This document shows positions 36,985 to 50,332 of a stretch of 64,000 nucleotides of DNA, piece after piece. Origin of the DNA: Endocalyx cinctus (taxonomy: Eukaryota; Ascomycota; Sordariomycetes; Amphisphaeriales; Apiosporaceae); the NCBI GenBank assembly GCA_001600455.1, contig BCKC01000010.1, positions 1,556,556-1,620,555 of the forward strand, given 5' to 3'. The notes below the pieces were generated by a model, which ran no database searches, was not told the DNA's origin, and saw only the letters and a program-made list of their open reading frames with translations. The position numbers were made by a program, and so were the translations under genes. Numbering within the stretch: the stretch's first letter is position 1; each line of letters opens with the position of its first letter.

Positions 36985-37912
36985 ATGTCGCGTACGAGTT
37001 CTAGTGATATGTCCCGGGAGAACTTGCTTCCAGTCGAGGAGCAAGAGAAAGACGATTCGTTAAAGCTGCAAAAGCAACCGGGCCGTATGTATAGACTTTA
37101 TCAAAGCTTCAGCAAGCGACGCTTCTACACGAACGGAATCTCGGTTCTGCACCATGTTATTCTCCTGGTGCTGTTCGTAGTCAGTGTGCGGGTAGCCTAC
37201 CTTCAAGGACTTGGTCGTCTTACACCGAGATCCTATCGAAGTTTTGTTCCACAAAGTATGTCACACAGACACTTATACACAGATTTTATACCTTCTCTGG
37301 CTGACCATTGTACTCCAAACGTAGTTGGAAATGCTCCTGGCCCAATCCAGTTCACCGACAGCGCCGACTGGTCAGGCAACACGTCCCAGGCCGCCGTCAA
37401 ATGGAACAAGTGGTTGGTGAACTTCGAGACGCATACCATCGCAATCCCAACACCCCAGATCGAGGAATTCGGATACGAGCCCGGCCTTCCGGATACGCAG
37501 CACTCGGAACGATTCGGTATCGCCATGTTCCATCAACTCCACTGCTTGGTAAGGAATAGCTCACGTTCTCCAAGATGGTTCTTACCTTTTTTCTTTCAAC
37601 TCTTCTAATAATAACTTCTACTATAATTAGGCGACGATTCGGGAGTTCGCTTACCTCCCGGACGCGATGAGGATGCCCGACGGCAAGCCTCTGGATCACG
37701 ACGGAGTCGAGTTCTCTTCATTTCACATGGATCACTGCTTCAACTATTTGAGACAGGCGATTGAATGCTTTGCTGACTCGACGGTCGAGTGGGCCAAGGT
37801 GAACCAGCATGGACAAAGGCAAGGTATCCAGGGTTGGGGTATTCCTCACCACGAGTGTCGCGACCGCGATACATTGGAGGCATTTGCGATCAAGCACCAT
37901 AACGTTAACTAA
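36985..37912 (+). CDS. UstYa-family (DUF3328) oxidase, second copy
   Basis: Two exons (36985-37548 and 37631-37912) give about 281 aa. I start at the ATG of MSRTSSSDMSREN, because the 37 residues upstream in frame are low-complexity leader sequence. One membrane helix (about 52-72) follows a cytosolic tail, giving a type II topology with a lumenal domain. The two family motifs are HQLHC at 183-187 (FGIAMFHQLHCL) and HMDHC at 220-224 with FNYLRQAIECFAD. The intron falls directly after HCL, at the same place as intron 3 of the other copy, which supports common origin. The two copies differ strongly in sequence, like the paired UstYa/UstYb proteins that act together in ustiloxin cyclisation. It is 1.7 kb downstream of the precursor, in the same direction. 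Confidence 0.92.
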
Positions 37913-40042
37913 ATTGTATCGTGATATGGGCAACGGGATTATTCAGTCAGCCAGCATGTTTCTCTTCACTATACATCGAGGCAAATCAGGAGTGGAGTCA
38001 AATATGTGAAGTTTAGTTAACTCCTAATTAATTATGATGGTTTTTCTTTATATTTACTCATATCTTACTTTGTTTTCCCGATGGTTATTTGGTAGCTGAG
38101 AGGTGCTATTTAAATAACACAAATCAATTGTTTTTTCTTGACTTTGATAAAATGTAGTTATTATCCTGACAGCTTGGCAATCCCATCGTAAAAGCTTGAC
38201 AAAATCTCTTGAAAGCTTAGCAATGCTTCTACGGACTCTGGGCAGCTGGGCAGATGCTTGGTAGCGTACGCCAAGTATTATACTCAACAACGCACTATTC
38301 CCACGGCTAGAAGATGTCCAATCAAAGATTTTCTATGTTCTAAAATCTAATACAGAATCTTCATTTCATTTCCATTTTCGTCACTCTCAATAATATTATA
38401 ATTATTTAGTATTTAGTTCGTAACAGAAATAAAGTACTCCTAATTCCTAAAAGCTGCCAAAATGGCTTATAACCACCCCTGAATCCAGCATAACCAACCT
38501 GACAAATATCAAAGTTCAAACCCGCAATACCCTAGAACAACTCTCTAAAACCCCCTTTCACGTAGTCTGACCTAAAAACCCCATTATATCGTACGTAACT
38601 GTAATGTTTCACTACTTATTCCTCAACAAAAGCACCCTCCCACGACCACCAAAAAGACCCTCAGCGCAACCTCCTCGTTCTCACCCACCAAGCGCGATCC
38701 ATCCGCCTCCCCCTGGCGTCGTGCAATTAAGAGTCGTCCCTATCCACTTCCCCGCGTCCTCCCAAGCATCCTTCAACGTGCCGCTCAACAACGACCACAA
38801 GCTCTTGTTATCGACTTGGACCGGTCCGCGTCTCAGTCGAGACCGTACTCGCTGCAGGCGTCGGATTCGGTTCTGGTCGGAGTAGTAAGTCGAGCGTCGA
38901 AGACGGTTCCACATGTCTTCCGTCGAGTTGTAATTACGCCGAGAGGAACATTCCGTTCGGGTAGTGGATGCCGAGGTCATTTAACAAAACCTAGAGACAT
39001 TCCTTAATGGCGTGGTTGTCTAGAGCCTCGTCGATCTTATACGTGCTGAGAGCGCCTGAAAAACATGATTTGCCGTGTGCGGCGCCCATTTGTGGATATA
39101 AGGGGGCAGGGTATACGTTACAGTATGGCCCTTGCCGTGAGCCTGAAAGGGGTTGACTGATTGAGTCGCACCAAGTAATGCGTTTGGAGTCATCTATGCA
39201 CCAGGGTCATCAATATCGAGAAATGAGTAGAGAATAATCGTGAAAACAAGCATGGTGAGATGATTATAAGCAGTATTTGATTTCTTTTAGGATTTAGATC
39301 AATGGGTATGAAGGGGTAAGCTTCGTTCGCGCATGTCTAACTAATCATTGTAAGTTCATCAACGCCGATATTGTGCGATTTATCTACTTTACTCTTGCAC
39401 CTAATATGATCCGGGTCTGTAATTATAAAATTGTGTTGAAAATATGCATCAGGGTGTGTTTACCGAGATCGATCAATGAATCCCGAACCAGCAGAGACCA
39501 TCATCCAAACCACGGACGCCTATCTTTCATTGGTATCATTAAAATAATGAATCATGCATTCATCGACTCTAGTTAGAACGGCTGTAACTGGTCTATAATA
39601 AATTTTCATAAACCGTCCTACCCCTATCATGCTTTCCGAATATGCGAGTGCCGCTCCTATATGCTACCGAGACTGTAAACCCTGTTACCGTCACCTAAAC
39701 CACCTATAACGCCTCGTTGAGATCCTTAAACCTGTCAAATACGCACACGAATCTTATCCATGCTGACTTTCGCGGCAGAGATAGGTACGACGATTGGTAA
39801 TGCAATACCTAGATGAGAGAGAGGACCGAGATACGAATTAGTACATAATCATGACTCGGATGTGATGCAGTAATATCAAAAAGAAAAGAAAAATAGCTCT
39901 CAGATTCAAAGTTATCCATCAACGAAAAGATCTCAGTCCCGTCTTGAAACATATTTTTTTGGGTGACAAGTATCATCATGAACATAGTGAAAAGGTTAGA
40001 AAGGAAAAGAAAAATTGTGACTAACCAAAAAGTCATGCCATC
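37913..40042. other. 2.1 kb spacer
   Basis: This spacer lies between the second UstYa gene and the 3' end of the SKI3-like gene. A patch at about 38600-39100 is more GC-rich and gives open but mutually inconsistent frames on both strands. It may be the remains of a gene, though no family could be named. The remainder is AT-rich. Confidence 0.5.
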
Positions 40043-43000
40043 CTAGTCAAGTCGACCAGTGACCACATCTCCAAAAGCATCCCAACCCTCTTTTCTCCAC
40101 GGTGAAATGAAAATTGCCGTCTGCGCATCGGCCGCCTTTCCTGTACCAGCGTACGCTTGGGCGAGGTCGACGGAGCCTAACTCGCCGCGAGGTGGAACAG
40201 CTTTCAACGCGACGTCAAGCGCCATCTCCGCCGCGTACTCTTCACCTGTCAGTTCGGCGAGGCGACTCCAACCATGGGGAAGGTGAGGGTATAGCATGAT
40301 ATCGTCCTGGACCTGAGATATCATCGCTTGGACTTTATCTTCTTCTGTCTCGGCGTTGTTTATACTCGGGGCAAGGGCTGCTACAGCGCGGAAGATCTCG
40401 CCAATTCGTGAGTGTTGCGCGTCTGTGACTGCGTCGCTGGTGCGCAGGGTATGTAGTTCTGAGACAACAGCATCGAGGGATTCCTCGTCTTCATCTAGTA
40501 ATGCAACTACGCCTAGCAATAGCACCGATTGAACATGACTTGGATCTTCAGTAATGACGTCGAATAAAATAGTCCGCGCTTTATCACGGGCTTCCTCGGT
40601 TCCAGATGCCCAGAGCACTTGGGCCAACATGCAGGTAAGATCATGATTATTTTCGGATTCGTCAATGGCCAACTCAAAATAGGTGATGGCAGTGGTGAGT
40701 CTTCCAGCAAAATATTCTGAGAGGCCGGCAGTAATATGAGCTGAAAGGCGTGCTTTCACACGCTGTTCAGCTGAGAGCTCACGAGCAGAATCATCCGAGC
40801 TCAATTGTAGAGCAATCTCGGCGGATCCAGTTGCCTCATTATATTGTGCATTGGCCAGGTATAAGCGAGCAAGATCCGTCTCGGCTAAAGAAAATCGTGC
40901 GAGGGATTGAGAGGACTCCGTGGCTTCAAAATCAGCTTCAAGCTGTGTACGCAGCTTTTCTAGACAAGATACAGCACTAGAAACATCATCAACACGTTCT
41001 TGGTATAGCGTTGATAAATGTTGATAGATAGGATCCTGTGAATCTAAGTGTTGCAATTGCGTGAGCGCAAATAGCGGATGAACGAGAACCGACGTGTTCA
41101 TATTGGGAGGATTTGCCAGAACATTATCAAATAGAGAGGTCGGATATTGCCTCCTGGTCAGAAGCGAGGAGGCTTCAGAAATATCCATCGCATGCGTAAA
41201 TAGCGCGAGAGCTTCCTTCGAATCGCCGTAAAGTAGAGCAACAAAGCCTTGACCGAGCCATCCATGCGCATAATCGGGGTCATTCGATTGTGCTCTGGTG
41301 AATGCTTCGTTTGCCAACTGCACATCGTTCTGAAGAAGGGCGAGCGCGCCCAAGTTCGCCCACCCAACGGGACTTCGCTCGTTCAGGAAAAGGCCGCGGA
41401 CGAATGAGTGCTGGGCCACAGCCGGGTTGATTTCGCTGGTGACTACGCCCAAAGCATTCCAAAAATCGGGATTGCCTGCTTCTAATTCGATCGCGCGTTT
41501 GAAGCACCGCACTGCGGCTTTCTGATACCTGCTCGACTGAAGACGAAGATGGGGTGGGAGACAGAGGTGGGCACGATTCTCTGCCCAGCCCAGATTGTAA
41601 TATGCCACTGCTTGAGCATGCATGTCGTTAGACGAAACATATATCGCCCTTTTATGGGCAAGTATAGCAGAATGTAAGGCTCGAGTAAGGTCTACCCCGA
41701 CCTGTTCGTCTTCTGAAAATATGCCTTTCGCCAAGACGACATCCTTTCCAACACCGTCAACATCCTTGAGAACATCGTAAGGTCCATCGCCATCTGAAGC
41801 TACATCGATAATCTTGGAAATACAATCAGTTGGAAGATCTTGCAGTCGGCCCTGAACAAAGGAGAAAACAGAGCAAGCATCACCGATAGCTTTCCAAAAA
41901 TTGAAGGCATTATGTGTGATGGCGGGCACAGTCAGAGCGAATGATAAAGTTTCCGTCGCAAACTCAATCGACTTGCCAAAGAAGCCTTTCTCCACAGAGT
42001 CTAGTGCGTTTTCAACCATTGTTTGCATCAGAGCTATGATGACACCTTGTTCTTCCGGGCGACTGAGGACGACCTCACGATAGAGGACAATAGCCTCATC
42101 GAATTCGCCGAGCTCTCGCCTTACGTTGGCAAGCATATACTTAGTGAACCAAGTGTCCTCTTCAATAGTTTGCCCTTCCTCACCCTCTTCTAATTTCTGC
42201 GCGTTTTGAATGGCTTTGGTGGCGGCGATGTAACGACCAGAATTGTGGTAACTCTCGCCAAGACCTACCCAGGAATGATAGTCTTCGGGGGCTATCCGAA
42301 GAGCCTGCTGGAACGAGACGATGGCTTTAGCGTAGTCTTGTTTGTTCAATTCGGCGACGCCGAGTGCAGACAACGGCCAGCTAATGCCTTTCTTTTTTGA
42401 GCCAGGAGGTGGTTTAACCCGTCCCGAATCGACCACGCGCCGAGCGACAAGTTCAACCTTATCCCAGTCGCTAGCATCTGCGAATAGTCTTGCTAGTCGC
42501 TCGGCAGATTCGACCTCCGCCGAAGAGAGTTCGACTGCCTGGGTGAAACACTTTCTAGCTCGATTCTTGTCCTTCGCATAATCAGCAAAGTAAACACCCA
42601 GCATGCTGTACGCTGGCGCATAGCCGAAGTTATTTTTGAGTGCCTCCACAAAATACCTGTAGGCACCATTGCGGTTCTTTCTGGCAGATTTTGAGTCGTC
42701 GAGGTTCCAAATGCAACATCCTAATCGGTATTGGGTCTGAGCCAGAAGATCCTTTGATACGGTTTTGCTCGTCATGGATTGAAGTAGTGAGTCTAGCTCG
42801 TCCCTGCCCCGGGCATGGTCACCTTTGAGAGAATATAACCATCCAACCTCCGCACGTACACGGAGATTGCCACCGTCGCCTTTTAATGCCCGTTGAAGAA
42901 AATCGATCGCTTGATCATATTCTTCCTCCTCCTCATATATAAGACCAACTCCGATCATGGCTGCCGTCGATGAAGGGTCCACTTTGAGAACTTTATCGAA

Positions 43001-44455
43001 CAACGATTTCGCTTCGGTATGATTACGAGGGGATTGATAGAAAACTAAAGCAGTGGCAAGGTAGAGTGTATAAGCTTGGTTCGTGTTGGCGAATATTTTA
43101 CCCGTCTTCTCGGTTTCGGTTGCCAGGATTTTCATTGCTTTCCTCATGAGTTCCACATTAGATTCGTGCTCCTCTAGGTGCTGATAATATTCTGCCATCA
43201 GACGGTAAGCGAGGAGTGACGTAGTAGAAGAGACACCTTCTGTCATCATAAGAAGTCGGTCCTCGTCGGTATAAGGAATTATAGAAGTTGGTGCACCACC
43301 ATCCTCATCATCCTCGCTGTCGTCGTCGCTTCCGGGAGTGGTAACAGGCGCGGAAGAGGGGGCCTTTTTTGGAAAGGGAGAGATATCACTGGTAATGTAA
43401 CCCGTTAAGACTCGATAGAGATCACTGTCTGGGAAATGAGAGCAATATTCATCAAGAACATTGATGTCCAAATCCTTGATCTCCTTGCAGTCCTGCCATT
43501 CTATGGAAATATCCCAAGCTAGTTTGAAGGGGTGTTTAATAATTACCATATCATCGGCCAACTTCTTGACGATTTTGAGCTCGGCAGGCTTGTCGCGAGC
43601 TGGCATGACTAGGAGACGATCGAATCGGAATTGAATTAATTTCTCTTCATATTGCCTTCGAACATCGTCGTCTTGAGACCAAAGGATAAGTTGCTCGTAG
43701 ATCTGACCGAGCCTACTTTGACACATGACTTCTCTGTTTACCTCGAGAGTAACATTGGAAAGTTTAGCGCCTAGTCTAGTACGTCTTTCGCCAATTAATG
43801 TGTTGATGCGTTTTTTCTCATCAACTTCAAGTATCTGGGCGATGGTCTCATACGTCTTGGCCGGGTGAGGTAGACGTCCTTCCAGCGCGGGATAAATGGG
43901 ACTATCCGGAAGGATAAGGCCGAGAGCTTCGATATACTGAGCACGATCACATTGTGAGCGAGCAAAGTCGATGAATTTATCAACGACATCTTGACATTTA
44001 TACATCTCATCGGCATCTCGAAATATTTCAGCCAGCTTGAGAGCGGCATGTTGATATCTGGTTAAGGTCTTGGGACCTTGTTTTTCATAAAGTTTAATCA
44101 AACCTTGCCAAGCTTGAGCATCCGATTTAATATCAGTGGCAGCCTTGTACGCAGCCTCAGCCTGCTCGAAATCATTTTTCTTATCTAAGGCAAAGGCCTT
44201 AAATACATGCCTAAATAATTTGATAATTAGATGGTTAGATTAACTTGAATATATAGAGGGCTATAAGGTACGAGATATGATATATGAGATATGGAATATG
44301 GAATATGGAATATGGGAAAAGGAATATGATACATACGCTTGGTAATTTTTATGGTCCTTGCTGAGGAGATTTTCAGATTGCGTTATTGCATCATCCCATT
44401 TTTGTTGACGAATGGCATCATTAATCGCTTTTAATGAGGCCTTAATACTCGCCAT
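40043..44455 (-). CDS. SKI3: Superkiller protein 3 (Ski3/TTC37), TPR scaffold of the Ski complex
   Basis: Two exons (44455-44337 and 44210-40043) encode about 1428 aa. The protein is almost wholly tetratricopeptide repeats. Clear units include AWQGLIKLYEKQGP near the start, DYHSWVGLGESYHNSGRYIA and GWANLGALALLQNDVQLANE. An acidic stretch (SDDDSEDDEDGG) interrupts them. The N-terminus (MASIKASLKAINDAIRQQKW then DDAITQSENLL) is the typical Ski3 N-terminal TPR, and the C-terminal SPWRKEGWDAF resembles the family's closing segment. Ski3 scaffolds the Ski2 helicase and Ski8 and feeds mRNA to the cytoplasmic exosome for 3'-5' decay and for non-stop decay. Length agrees with fungal Ski3. The single intron near the 5' end contains a short tandem repeat. 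It is a conserved housekeeping gene, divergent from the GH5 gene. Confidence 0.93.
44289..44327. repeat. 7-bp tandem repeat inside the SKI3 intron
   Basis: An ATATGGA-like unit is repeated about four times, with one degenerate copy, inside the only intron of the SKI3-like gene. It is probably neutral slippage. Confidence 0.65.
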
Positions 44456-45654
44456 CTTCGGAGAAGGGTATCGGGATTCATGAATTTTGGTATCATGTCT
44501 TGCGATATTTGAATTTTTTTTTTAGATTTCTGGGGTATGAATCTTATCATATAAATACAATCAGACCATTTTTGACGAACGATACTATTAGGTAGTGAAT
44601 GTAGTTGACCTTAAAAAATTCAGGGCAATTAGATGTTATGTTGTCTGGTTGTGCTGTGACATGAAATATCGGTAAATCATCGGAGTAAAAATGAAAAAGT
44701 CTTCATTTGGACTAGTCTATCGGAAATCGGGTAAAGTATGGAACAGTTCAATCAGCGGGATTCCGTTGGTATTACAGGCTCTACACAGTAGTGTCCAGTG
44801 CAGGTATTACAGGTATTACACGTATGTATTACACGTATGCACTAATGCGGGTCCTCCCCTCCTGATGATCGTTCAAGATGATAGCAGCATAGCTTCTACT
44901 ATTACATAGTAAAGAGAACCCACCCCCCCCCCAAATCTCCAATAAACCCAGCACCATTTCATCACAGAATAAGAATGAATGATTTGTATTTGTATTTTGA
45001 TTTCTGCACTTTTATGTCATTGGCGTTATTCATTCAAGTTGGGTATATATATTATTTTAGTTATCTTGCGTAGTAATTTTAAAATCTCTCTGAATCCTTT
45101 ATCTTTTATATATACTTACATATATATATATATCCGTATCCCCATATATTCTCCCTCTGTCGTCTTCCTCATTTCGCAGTTGCCTTTACAATAGTTGATA
45201 TCCTACCTACTAATACTTAAACGTCATGTGTACTTGAGTATTTATTTTATGTTAGGAGACCTTAATACATAGCACATGCAAGCCTTTGGAGTCAAACTAA
45301 AAGCTGTTTGTTCCATTGCCAGATATCCCCTAAATTGAAATTCATAACGCCTGACTTGGTCTGCTTATCCCCCTAATCTATTTAAATTCCAGGCTATTTA
45401 GTGCCAAGACGTTTTTAATAACCAACGTCATAGTCAGCTCTTATCACAAGAAAGACCCGTTCATCATCAATCTGCACAGTTCCTGTCCAGGAAGAGTATA
45501 GCAGTAGAAATCAATATACAAACAAAAGAAAGAGAATTTAGACATATCTTTACACAATTCATTTGTCTTCATCTCGCTATTCTCGGAATTGTTTTTGTTT
45601 TTCTTTCCCTCAAAAAAAAGATTAAAAATAAAACATATATTTCTTACCATAGTC
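44456..45654. promoter_or_regulatory. Divergent spacer between SKI3 and GH5 genes
   Basis: This is 1.2 kb of shared upstream DNA. It contains ATTACA-type short repeats at 44803-44842, a C8-9 run (about 44921), and TA-rich microsatellite DNA at 45108-45132. No defined binding site was identified. Confidence 0.45.
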
Positions 45655-48197
45655 ATGTCACCACTCCGTCTCACAATCCAAGATGGTCAATTTCGAGATT
45701 CTCATGGTAGACATGTTCTGTTAAGAGGAATCAACGTTGCAGGTGACGCCAAACTTCCAAGCACGCCAGATGTACCCTCTCATATTTCCGAGGATTTCTT
45801 CGATGGCGACAACGTTAAATTCCACGGTCGCCCCTTTCGAAAAGAAGACGCCCATATACATTTCTCCCGGTTGAAACGATTTGGCTACAATACTATTCGC
45901 TATGTCTTCACATGGGAGGCCATTGAAGCTGCAGGGCCTGGGAAATATGACGAGGAATGGATTCAGCATACCATCGAAGTATTAAGAGTCGCTAAAGAGT
46001 ACGGATTCTACATTTTCATGGATCCTCATCAGGATGTGGTAGGTCCACCTTGATTAAGACATTGCCATATATTTTCCCTTGGATAGATATACTGACATCT
46101 TATCTCCATATACTAGTGGTCTCGATTTTGCGGTGGATCTGGCGCTCCCATGTGGACAGTCTACGCTTGTGGTCTGAATCCCCAGAGCTTTGCTGCTACC
46201 GAAGCCGCCATAGTACATAATACCTACCCCGAACCCGAGAATTTCCCAAAGATGATTTGGTCCACGAACTATTACAGATTGGCAGCCGCCACCATTTTTA
46301 CACTCTTCTTCGCCGGTCGGGAATTCGCACCCAAATGCATAATAAATGGAATGAACATTCAAGATTTCCTTCAGGGACACTTCATAAGAGCTTGTGCACA
46401 TCTAGCCAAGAGAATACAAGAGGCCGGTGACATTGAAAACGATATTGTTTTCGGGTGGGAAAGTATCAATGAGCCTAATCGAGGCATGATCGGTCATCAT
46501 GACTTGAGCGTGATTCCCAGCGAACAGCAGCTGAAGAAGGGTACGTGCCCGACATTATGGCAAGGTATTCTTACCGGTTCCGGACGCGCTTGCGAGGTAG
46601 ACTCGTACGATATGGGAGGGTTAGGCCCGTACAAAGTAGGCCGTATACTGATAGATCCCCACGGTGAAATGGCCTGGCTACCGACAGACTACGATGATTC
46701 TCGCTATGGGTGGAAGCGAGACCCCGGTTGGAAGATGGGCGAATGCATATGGGCCCAGCACGGAGTCTGGGATCCATCTAACGATGTGCTGTTGAAGAAA
46801 GACTATTTTGCAAAGCATCCGAACACCGGAGAACTGTTGGACTACCCCAAGTTCACCAACACTTTCTTCATGACATATTATCGGGCATTCAAGGATGCCA
46901 TAAGAGCCATACACAAAGATGCTGTAATGCTCTGCCAACCCCCGGTTTTGGAAATACCCCCGAGTCTCAAGGGTACTGATGATGACGACCCGAACATGGT
47001 CTATGCTCCCCATTACTACGATGGAATCACCCTTATGACCAAGAAGTGGAACCGAACGTGGAATGTCGACGTCTTCGGTGTCCTTCGTGGCAAATACTTA
47101 CACCCCGCGTTTGCCATCAAAATAGGAGAAACGGCTATTCGAAACTGTTTCCGAGATCAACTTGCTGCGATAAAACAAGAAGGATTAGACTACATGGGAA
47201 ACCATCCTTGCATAATGACCGAGTTTGGTATTCCATATGATATGGACGATAAATATGCCTATAAGACAGGCGATTATTCTAGTCAATCGGCTGCCATGGA
47301 TGCCAACCACTTTGCTGTTGAGGGGGCCATGATGGAGGGTTACACCTTATGGGTATACGTACCTACGGTAAGAAAACTCCTTTTTTTTTTTTTTTTTGCG
47401 AGTGGCTGTCATTTGCCCGTACTGACTCATCTGCTTCTAGAACGACCACCAGAGAGGTGATCAGTGGAACGGCGAAGATTTATCCATTTTCTCGGAAGAT
47501 GACCAAACATTGCCTGTTTCTGCTGTACCCCGGACACCCTCCTCAACTGGTTTAGCAAGCTCAAAGACGGAGGTTGGAGATGAGACATCCGTCAACCCAA
47601 ACAATCTTAAGCGCACTATCACGAATCCTTCAATTTCATCAGTTCCACCAAGCCCGCATCCGGAGTTGACAAATGCACCGGGATACCGAGCCGCAGAAGC
47701 GTACGTCCGACCAGCTCCTATTGCTACCAACGGGCTCGTCCTTAATTACGGATTCGACCTCAAGACTTGCGAGTTCACGTTAAGCATTGACGGTGCGGCC
47801 GCTCCCTCCAAAGATCTACCGACGACCATTTTCCTCCCCGAGTACCACTTCCCTAAAGAGCAGTGTACGGTGGTAGTGAGCTCTGGTCAATGGGAGATCA
47901 GCACCGACGACGAAGAATGCGCCTGGATCCAGAAGATCCGGTGGTGGCACGGTGAGGGCAAGCAGAACCTAAAAGTGTATGTATAGCCTCGCAACTTCCC
48001 ATCTCACTGCCCCAGTTCCTTTTGCTACCCGTTATGCGCTTTTGAATATCCCAAAAATAATTGCTAATCACCGCCTCTCTAGGTCCGGTCTTGTGCGACC
48101 ACACAACAGTCTTGCTGGTACGGCCGAAGAGGCCGGCTACCTGGATCAATGCCAGGCATCCTATGGAGTCGACCTGAAGAATTGCAGCGTTATGTAG
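45655..48197 (+). CDS. GH5 sterylglucosidase/glucocerebrosidase-like glycoside hydrolase (EGH1/EGCrP2 type)
   Basis: Four exons (45655-46038, 46117-47367, 47441-47976 and 48083-48197) give about 761 aa, close to yeast Egh1. The protein has no signal peptide, which fits the intracellular (vacuole or cytosol) EGCrP group. The GH5 barrel starts with LLRGINVAGDAKLP, continues through GYNTIRYVFTWEAIE and IFMDPHQDVWSRFCGGSGAP, and has its acid/base Glu in WESINEPNRG (about 247) and its nucleophile Glu in IMTEFGIPYD (about 497). A C-terminal beta-sandwich follows (VVSSGQWEISTDDE region). Family members hydrolyse ergosteryl-beta-glucoside and, in some fungi, glucosylceramide. A Ser/Thr/Pro-rich insert (after DQTLPVSAVPRTPSS) sits between the barrel and the C-terminal domain. 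The last codons match the family's terminal region. It is a conserved gene and probably not part of the RiPP locus. Confidence 0.92.
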
Positions 48198-50314
48198 ATG
48201 ACGAGGCTATATATCAGCGTTAGTACATAGAAAGCAGAATAACGTGTCTGTCGCGGGATCAAATTTAGATCTCTCAAAGCAGAACACCCTTTCGGGGCCC
48301 AGAGCTCGAAAGTTCTTATTACAAATCGGCAAACGGGTATACATATGTACATGGATTACGTTTCCAAGTTTCAGGAGTTCGGGCGTTTCTTTACAAAAAA
48401 AAATTATTATCAGTTTATTTTCCACGCGGGAGAACAGGAGGATCCGGATTATCTCCTTAGTTGTCCGTTACACTACACATACGTAGTTGGATTAATTTCC
48501 ATATTATACTGCCATCGACGTCGTCCAGACCAAGCGTGTTAGTGGGATGCATTTGTAGAAATTCAGTAGCGTGCTATTTTGCTTACTGCGTACGCACTTG
48601 TCCTAGGGGTTACCATCCTACTACTGCAAGGCACACTTTAGGACTCCGCCCGATCAGGCAGCGCTGACCTTACCAACCTACATATCATATACATCTAAAA
48701 CGATACCAATAAAGTCGAGTAAGACCGGAAAGCCAATCGGAGCCCTACTCTCTCAGCTGAGCTCTTCCCAATACTACGTTGCCTCAGCTCCGCAGGTCCT
48801 AAGGTGGTGGGTTCATTTATCCATCAAACCGATACAAACTATTACCATACAGCCACAAGCCGCGGTCGTGGGTTGAAAAGGGAGGAGGGGGCCATGCAGA
48901 TAGATATAGTGTATACGCACGCTATGTTTAGCATTAGTGGTTTGGAGGTCACATTCGGTATATATGTGCGTATGCAGAGTAATTTATTAAGGGGGGGGAA
49001 TGCGGCGCAGATATTCGCGAAGTAGGAAAAGAAAAGCGATTGGTGATTTTTGTACCTCGAAATATCGGAACAAGCCTCGCAAATCTAGTCAATACTAGAC
49101 ATTACATTACATACGGATAACATATCATCCGAGATGAGGGCTAGGCAGTATTTCCTTATTTTTATTTCGGTATACGTTTTAATATGTCAAGTACGGCGTA
49201 TAAAAAAAAAAGTCCTGTGCCGTATTTTTTTTTCCTTTTTTGCTTCGTTGTCCCCTTCCTCGCGTCTTTCTAGAAGGATTCCAGAAAAAAAGACTGGATA
49301 ATGCGGGAAATGTTTACCGAACCATGTAAGCGAGAACTATTTATTTTATGTGTTGTTAGTGTTAGACGAAAAGGGGGATGGATTTAATTTTTTATGCGAG
49401 TGAGTATGCAGTCAGCCGTCGATCATCAGCACATGAAAAGGGAAAAAAAAAATAAAGCCGGAACCGAGAAAACTTGTAGTTTTAAGTATAGAATAAAAGT
49501 GATAGAATGATGAAGGCCTGGAGATGATAGTTTATCGTGAAAAGATGCATAGCCTTTAAGTTGATGGGTAGATCAGGCAGAATTAAGAAGGTTGGCGGTA
49601 GGCTCTGCTCGGTGTCTTGGCTGAGGTGATGGAAATAGGAAGGCTGAGTGAGCGGGAGAAAAGGCTGTGCTATTATGGGGGGGTGTGGTGTGGTAAATGA
49701 AAGGAGATGTTGGCCAAGAAACTCGTCGTAAATGGGCAGTGGGCAAAGCACAGTATATAGTGCGTAAGTAGGTAGGTATTTATCGTCTACTCCTGGAGGG
49801 GGCTAAAAAAGCAGTGAAGTTACCCATACATGGATGCGAGTTGCAGCATCATCGGCTGAAAACCACGTGAACGAGAATTCATCGCATCCCCAGCTCACTC
49901 GCCCGTGGTGGGAAGTTCTAGTATACTTTCTACCGCGCAGGGGGCCAAAGAAGCAGTGAAACGGAATGTTTAACCCGTTCCTACATGTGCACCACAGAGG
50001 AGGGTGGTCCAACCTATCAGGTCGAAGATTTCCGGGCACTGCTCCAATTCCCATGTCTATCGATGAATTTTCCCGCATCTACAAGGGGTTTCTACCTCGC
50101 ACCGCGTCCAATAGTGAGAGAGAATCGCCGAGACACATCATTACGAGGAAAGGAAATGAGCTCATTTGTCCAAATGGAAAAATCATTTCATGTATTATAC
50201 CTACTAGTATACATAAAGTTACGTACACATTGGCAGAAAAGAAACGGATCAGGCTTTTGGGAAAAAAAAAAAAAAAACAGTTAGGTACCGGTACAGAATT
50301 TCCCGGACCATAAC

Positions 50315-50332
50315 TACCTAGGTACCTAGGTA
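50315..50332. repeat. Perfect 18-bp palindrome TACCTAGGTACCTAGGTA
   Basis: The sequence equals its own reverse complement. Related words occur at 18136-18145 (TAGGTACCTA), 50777-50786 (TAGGTACCTA) and, with AAGT in place of AGGT, at 12850-12870 and 50644-50663. All copies are intergenic. Confidence 0.7.

Noticed and set aside
38600..39100. GC-richer patch with open frames on both strands, including a minus-strand MGAAHGKSCFSGALSTYK stretch
   Set aside because: The frames are mutually inconsistent and interrupted, and no family could be recognised. It may be a relic but is not supportable.
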